DNA of 47,632 nt from Clostridiaceae bacterium (GTDB taxonomy: Bacteria; Bacillota; Clostridia; DSM-8532). How positions within the stretch are numbered: the first letter of the stretch is position 1; every line of letters begins with the position of its first letter. The stretch spans positions 1 to 47,632 of the forward strand of contig JAAYMA010000016.1 in assembly GCA_012521615.1 (NCBI GenBank), written 5' to 3'. A program made the translations under genes and the position numbers. Below are positions 45,099-47,632 of this stretch, piece after piece. Below the pieces are notes generated by a model that saw only the letters and a list, made by a program, of their open reading frames with translations, made no database searches and had not been told where the DNA came from.

Positions 45099-46085
45099 TC
45101 ACCTCAATACCAGGAGTGCGAGTAATGCAGCTAATACAGTCACAAAAGTAAATACTGCAACCACCTTAGTTTCACTCCAGCCCTTATACTCGAAATGGTG
45201 ATGGAGTGGTGCCATAAGAAAAACACGTTTTCCTGTCCGTTTGAAATAAATAACCTGTATTACTACAGATAATGTTTCAAGAACATAAATTATTCCTGTT
45301 ATTGCCAATACGAAAGTGGTTCCAGTAAGTATGGAAATTGCGGCAATTGCTCCTCCCAGTGCAAGAGAACCGGTGTCTCCCATAAAAACTTTGGCAGGAT
45401 GCAGATTGTATACCAGGAAACCTAAAATTCCCCCTGCAAGGACTGCGCTGAAAACTCTTATATAATTCCAATCGCTGTTTCTTGCACAAATAATTGAATA
45501 AAAAAGCAGCACAATGATGGTAACCGAGCCGGCAAGTCCGTCAAGACCATCAGTTAAATTCACTGCATTTGTAAAGGCCGCCAATATAAATATATTGAAT
45601 GGAATTGACAATATAACAGGAAGATTTATAGGCCTGTCGAATCCCAGAAAAGGGAGAATTACAGTATTGGCCTCATTAACAAAAGTCGTCGCATACCAGG
45701 TAAACACTCCGGATACTATTAAAAGGCTTATCATTTTTTGCTTTGGGGTAAGTCCTTCATTATGTTTTTTTATTATCTTCAGATAGTCATCTGAAAAACC
45801 TATAAACGCATACCCCAGTGTAGTCAGGACAAGTACCAGCATTCTTGCATCTTTAAAACTGAAAATAATGCCCAATATCAAAACAGGCAACAGAAATATT
45901 ACTCCTCCCATTGTAGGAGTACCTGTCTTGGTCTTGTGACTTTGCGGTCCTTCATCTCTTATAACCTGGCCGAATTTGAGCCTTCTTAACAAAGGTATTA
46001 AAAATTTGCCTGCCAAAACTGCAATAAGCAGACTTATTATATATACGGCAATTTGGAGTGGGATTGCCTTTTCGAATATATCCAT
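45099..46085 (-). CDS. mraY: Phospho-N-acetylmuramoyl-pentapeptide transferase MraY
   Basis: A 328-residue membrane enzyme with about ten helices. It moves phospho-MurNAc-pentapeptide to undecaprenyl phosphate, making lipid I. Catalytic and Mg-binding residues are in GFSDDYLKI and NAVNLTDGLDGLAGSV, and the family motif KTGTPTMGGVIFL opens the protein. The histidine cluster MAPLHHHFEYKGWSE near the C-terminus is intact. It lies 17 bp downstream of murF. Confidence 0.96.
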   Translation of the reverse strand: MDIFEKAIPLQIAVYIISLLIAVLAGKFLIPLLRRLKFGQVIRDEGPQSHKTKTGTPTMGGVIFLLPVLILGIIFSFKDARMLVLVLTTLGYAFIGFSDDYLKIIKKHNEGLTPKQKMISLLIVSGVFTWYATTFVNEANTVILPFLGFDRPINLPVILSIPFNIFILAAFTNAVNLTDGLDGLAGSVTIIVLLFYSIICARNSDWNYIRVFSAVLAGGILGFLVYNLHPAKVFMGDTGSLALGGAIAAISILTGTTFVLAITGIIYVLETLSVVIQVIYFKRTGKRVFLMAPLHHHFEYKGWSETKVVAVFTFVTVLAALLALLVLR

Positions 46086-46102
46086 TATGTTTTCATTCCT
46101 TC

Positions 46103-47470
46103 CTAAAGCAGCTCCTGCACCAATACATCCAGTTTCATGCTGCGTGATCCTTTGAACAGGAGCACATCACCCTTTTGCATCAGTGTTTTAATATAGGGTT
46201 TGGCTTCACTGATTGAACCGAAGAGTGCAGTACAAGTTGTATTATCCTCATTTTCCTCTGCTCCTTTAATGTACCACCTGGCAAAAGAGCCTATTCCTAC
46301 AAGATAGTCTATGCTCATGGCAGAGACAAGTCTACCTATTTCTTTGTGCGCTTCTTCAGTCCACTCACCAAGCTCAAGCATATCACCCAGAACGGCCCAT
46401 TTTCTCTTACCTCTGCCTATATCACAAAGTACACTTAAAGCTGCACGAACCGAAGAAGGAGCAGCATTATATGAATCATTAATAAACTTTATACCATCTT
46501 TCTCTTCAATATTCATTCTCAACCGTGAAGAAGAAAATTTCAAAAGCCCTTCTTTAATTTCCTGGTCGGTCATATTAAGCGTCTGTGCCACTGCTATGGC
46601 AGACAGGGCGTTATGGACATTATGAATGCCCGGAGCAGGAATGAAAAGATCCATATCATTTTTCAAAGTCTGTACCTGAAAATTTACACCCTCTTCTCCC
46701 TTGGAACTTAAATCAAAAGCCCAGATATCCTGACCTTCATTAATTCCGTAAAATATGGTTCTATAGCTTAAAAGTCCCCTCAAACCTGATAAAAGTTCAT
46801 CGTCTCCATTTAAAATGACCGTTCCGTCTTTTTTTAGCCCGTCGAGGATTTCAAGCTTTGCTTTAAGGATATTCTGACGGTTACCCAGTCTCTCGATATG
46901 GGATATGCCAATATTTGTGATAACTGCTATATCAGGGCTTGTAATTCTGGACAGCTCACTGATTTCTCCAAACCCCCGCATTCCCAGTTCAAAAACCGCC
47001 GCTTCATGTGTTTCATCAAGTCCAAGAACCGACAAAGGAAGTCCTATTTCATTATTAAAATTGCCTTTAGTCTTATGAACTTTATAACGTGCAGAAAGCA
47101 CAGAGGCTATCATATCCTTGGTGCTTGTCTTACCAACACTTCCGGTTACTGCGATAACAGGAATATTGAAAAGATCCCTGTAGTTTTTCGCCAGTTTTCC
47201 CAGCGCCTTTACGGTATCGTGAACAAAGACGGCGGGGATCCCGTCAGGAATTTTTCTATCTTCCTGAACCATAACCAGAGCCGCACCTTTTTTAATGGCC
47301 TCCTCCACAAAATCATGGCCGTCAAATCTTTGCCCTGAAATGGCGATGAATAAAGCCCCTTTTTCCAGAGTTCTGGTATCTATTGAAACTGAGGAAACCT
47401 CGATATTCCCGGGACCTCTTAACCTGCCGTCAACCATCTTTTGAATTGTCTTCGAACTCAGAATCTTCAA
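46103..47470 (-). CDS. murF: UDP-MurNAc-tripeptide D-Ala-D-Ala ligase MurF
   Basis: A 455-residue Mur ligase that adds D-Ala-D-Ala to UDP-MurNAc-tripeptide. It has an N-terminal substrate domain ([30 protein letters not shown]), a central ATPase domain with the P-loop [14 protein letters not shown] and a C-terminal Rossmann domain with [17 protein letters not shown]. The start is a TTG that overlaps the murE stop in TTGA, so the two genes are translationally coupled. Confidence 0.94.
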   Translation of the reverse strand: MKILSSKTIQKMVDGRLRGPGNIEVSSVSIDTRTLEKGALFIAISGQRFDGHDFVEEAIKKGAALVMVQEDRKIPDGIPAVFVHDTVKALGKLAKNYRDLFNIPVIAVTGSVGKTSTKDMIASVLSARYKVHKTKGNFNNEIGLPLSVLGLDETHEAAVFELGMRGFGEISELSRITSPDIAVITNIGISHIERLGNRQNILKAKLEILDGLKKDGTVILNGDDELLSGLRGLLSYRTIFYGINEGQDIWAFDLSSKGEEGVNFQVQTLKNDMDLFIPAPGIHNVHNALSAIAVAQTLNMTDQEIKEGLLKFSSSRLRMNIEEKDGIKFINDSYNAAPSSVRAALSVLCDIGRGKRKWAVLGDMLELGEWTEEAHKEIGRLVSAMSIDYLVGIGSFARWYIKGAEENEDNTTCTALFGSISEAKPYIKTLMQKGDVLLFKGSRSMKLDVLVQELL

Positions 47471-47632
47471 ATTAGTCCCTCCAGTATTCCTTCAACAATC
47501 TCACGCTCATCATAGTGGATGGTCTTGTCTTTAAATATTTGGTAAGTTTCATGTCCTTTTCCGGCTAATACAATAATGTCCCCTTTTTGAGCAATCTCCA
47601 TTGCATGGCGGATTGCTTCAGTCCTGTCCTGA
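47467..47632 (-). CDS. murE: UDP-MurNAc-dipeptide ligase MurE, C-terminal end (partial)
   Basis: The last 54 codons of a gene that continues beyond the window edge. The sequence has the MurE C-terminal pattern [20 protein letters not shown] followed by [12 protein letters not shown]. This domain binds the growing UDP-MurNAc peptide. The stop overlaps the murF start by 3 nt, as is usual for these coupled ligase genes. Which diamino acid it adds cannot be judged, because the specificity loop is outside the window. Confidence 0.88.
   Translation of the reverse strand, partial: QDRTEAIRHAMEIAQKGDIIVLAGKGHETYQIFKDKTIHYDEREIVEGILEGLI

Overview
This window looks like a chromosomal segment of a low-GC, spore-forming, saccharolytic Clostridia. 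The closest fit is the Acetivibrio/Ruminiclostridium group of (hemi)cellulose degraders, but this is an inference from gene content and not a species identification. The main clues are the cotJABC spore-coat operon, a dcw cluster without ftsA but with the clostridial small basic protein gene, an S-layer-homology protein, pyruvate formate-lyase with its activase, three cytoplasmic beta-glycan enzymes, strong AGGAGG-type ribosome binding sites and frequent TTG/GTG starts.

Layout. Positions 1-670 are a decayed accessory edge: a probable ISLre2-type transposase fragment, a nested inverted repeat and short broken reading frames. Positions 670-7303 (minus strand) carry an envelope block: a 30-aa membrane peptide plus a CvpA-like protein, a DMT transporter with its own promoter, then a secreted repeat protein, an SLH-domain protein and a DUF5711 membrane-anchored propeller. 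Positions 7526-18646 are housekeeping: rqcH, a frameshifted mtaD, a Nif3-family gene, trmK, tRNA-Asn and a CAT-anticodon tRNA, tyrS, a class A PBP and a TGS-uridine-kinase fusion. Positions 18929-29202 hold GH35, a GH94/GH149/GH161-type phosphorylase, cotJABC, a DUF421 gene, a DUF4363 gene and a GH1 beta-glucosidase. Positions 29559-38681 carry eno, an FMN-riboswitch-controlled ribU, an aldo/keto reductase with ferredoxin clusters, ireB, mtaB, an HPr-like gene without the active histidine, and pflB-pflA. Positions 38786-47632 hold tRNA-Thr and the minus-strand cell-wall/division cluster murE(partial)-murF-mraY-ftsW/spoVE-murG-murA-ftsQ-sbp-ftsZ.

How the genes work together. GH35, the phosphorylase and GH1 all lack signal peptides, so they probably finish imported beta-linked oligosaccharides in the cytoplasm. 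Enolase and PFL then sit in the fermentative route to formate and acetyl-CoA. The upstream region of pflB contains a good match to the Rex (NADH/NAD+ sensor) operator and, separately, a perfect 9-bp-arm palindrome lying across a promoter. The dcw genes make lipid II and the Z-ring.

I did not find a large, clearly novel multi-gene system. The points most worth a second look are the two-operator pfl control region, a hairpin that overlaps the cotJA ribosome binding site, two micro-ORFs with strong ribosome binding sites, the Crh-like HPr paralogue, the five-module secreted protein beside the SLH protein, the mtaD frameshift in a homopolymer, and an apparent ATC start in the DUF4363 gene.
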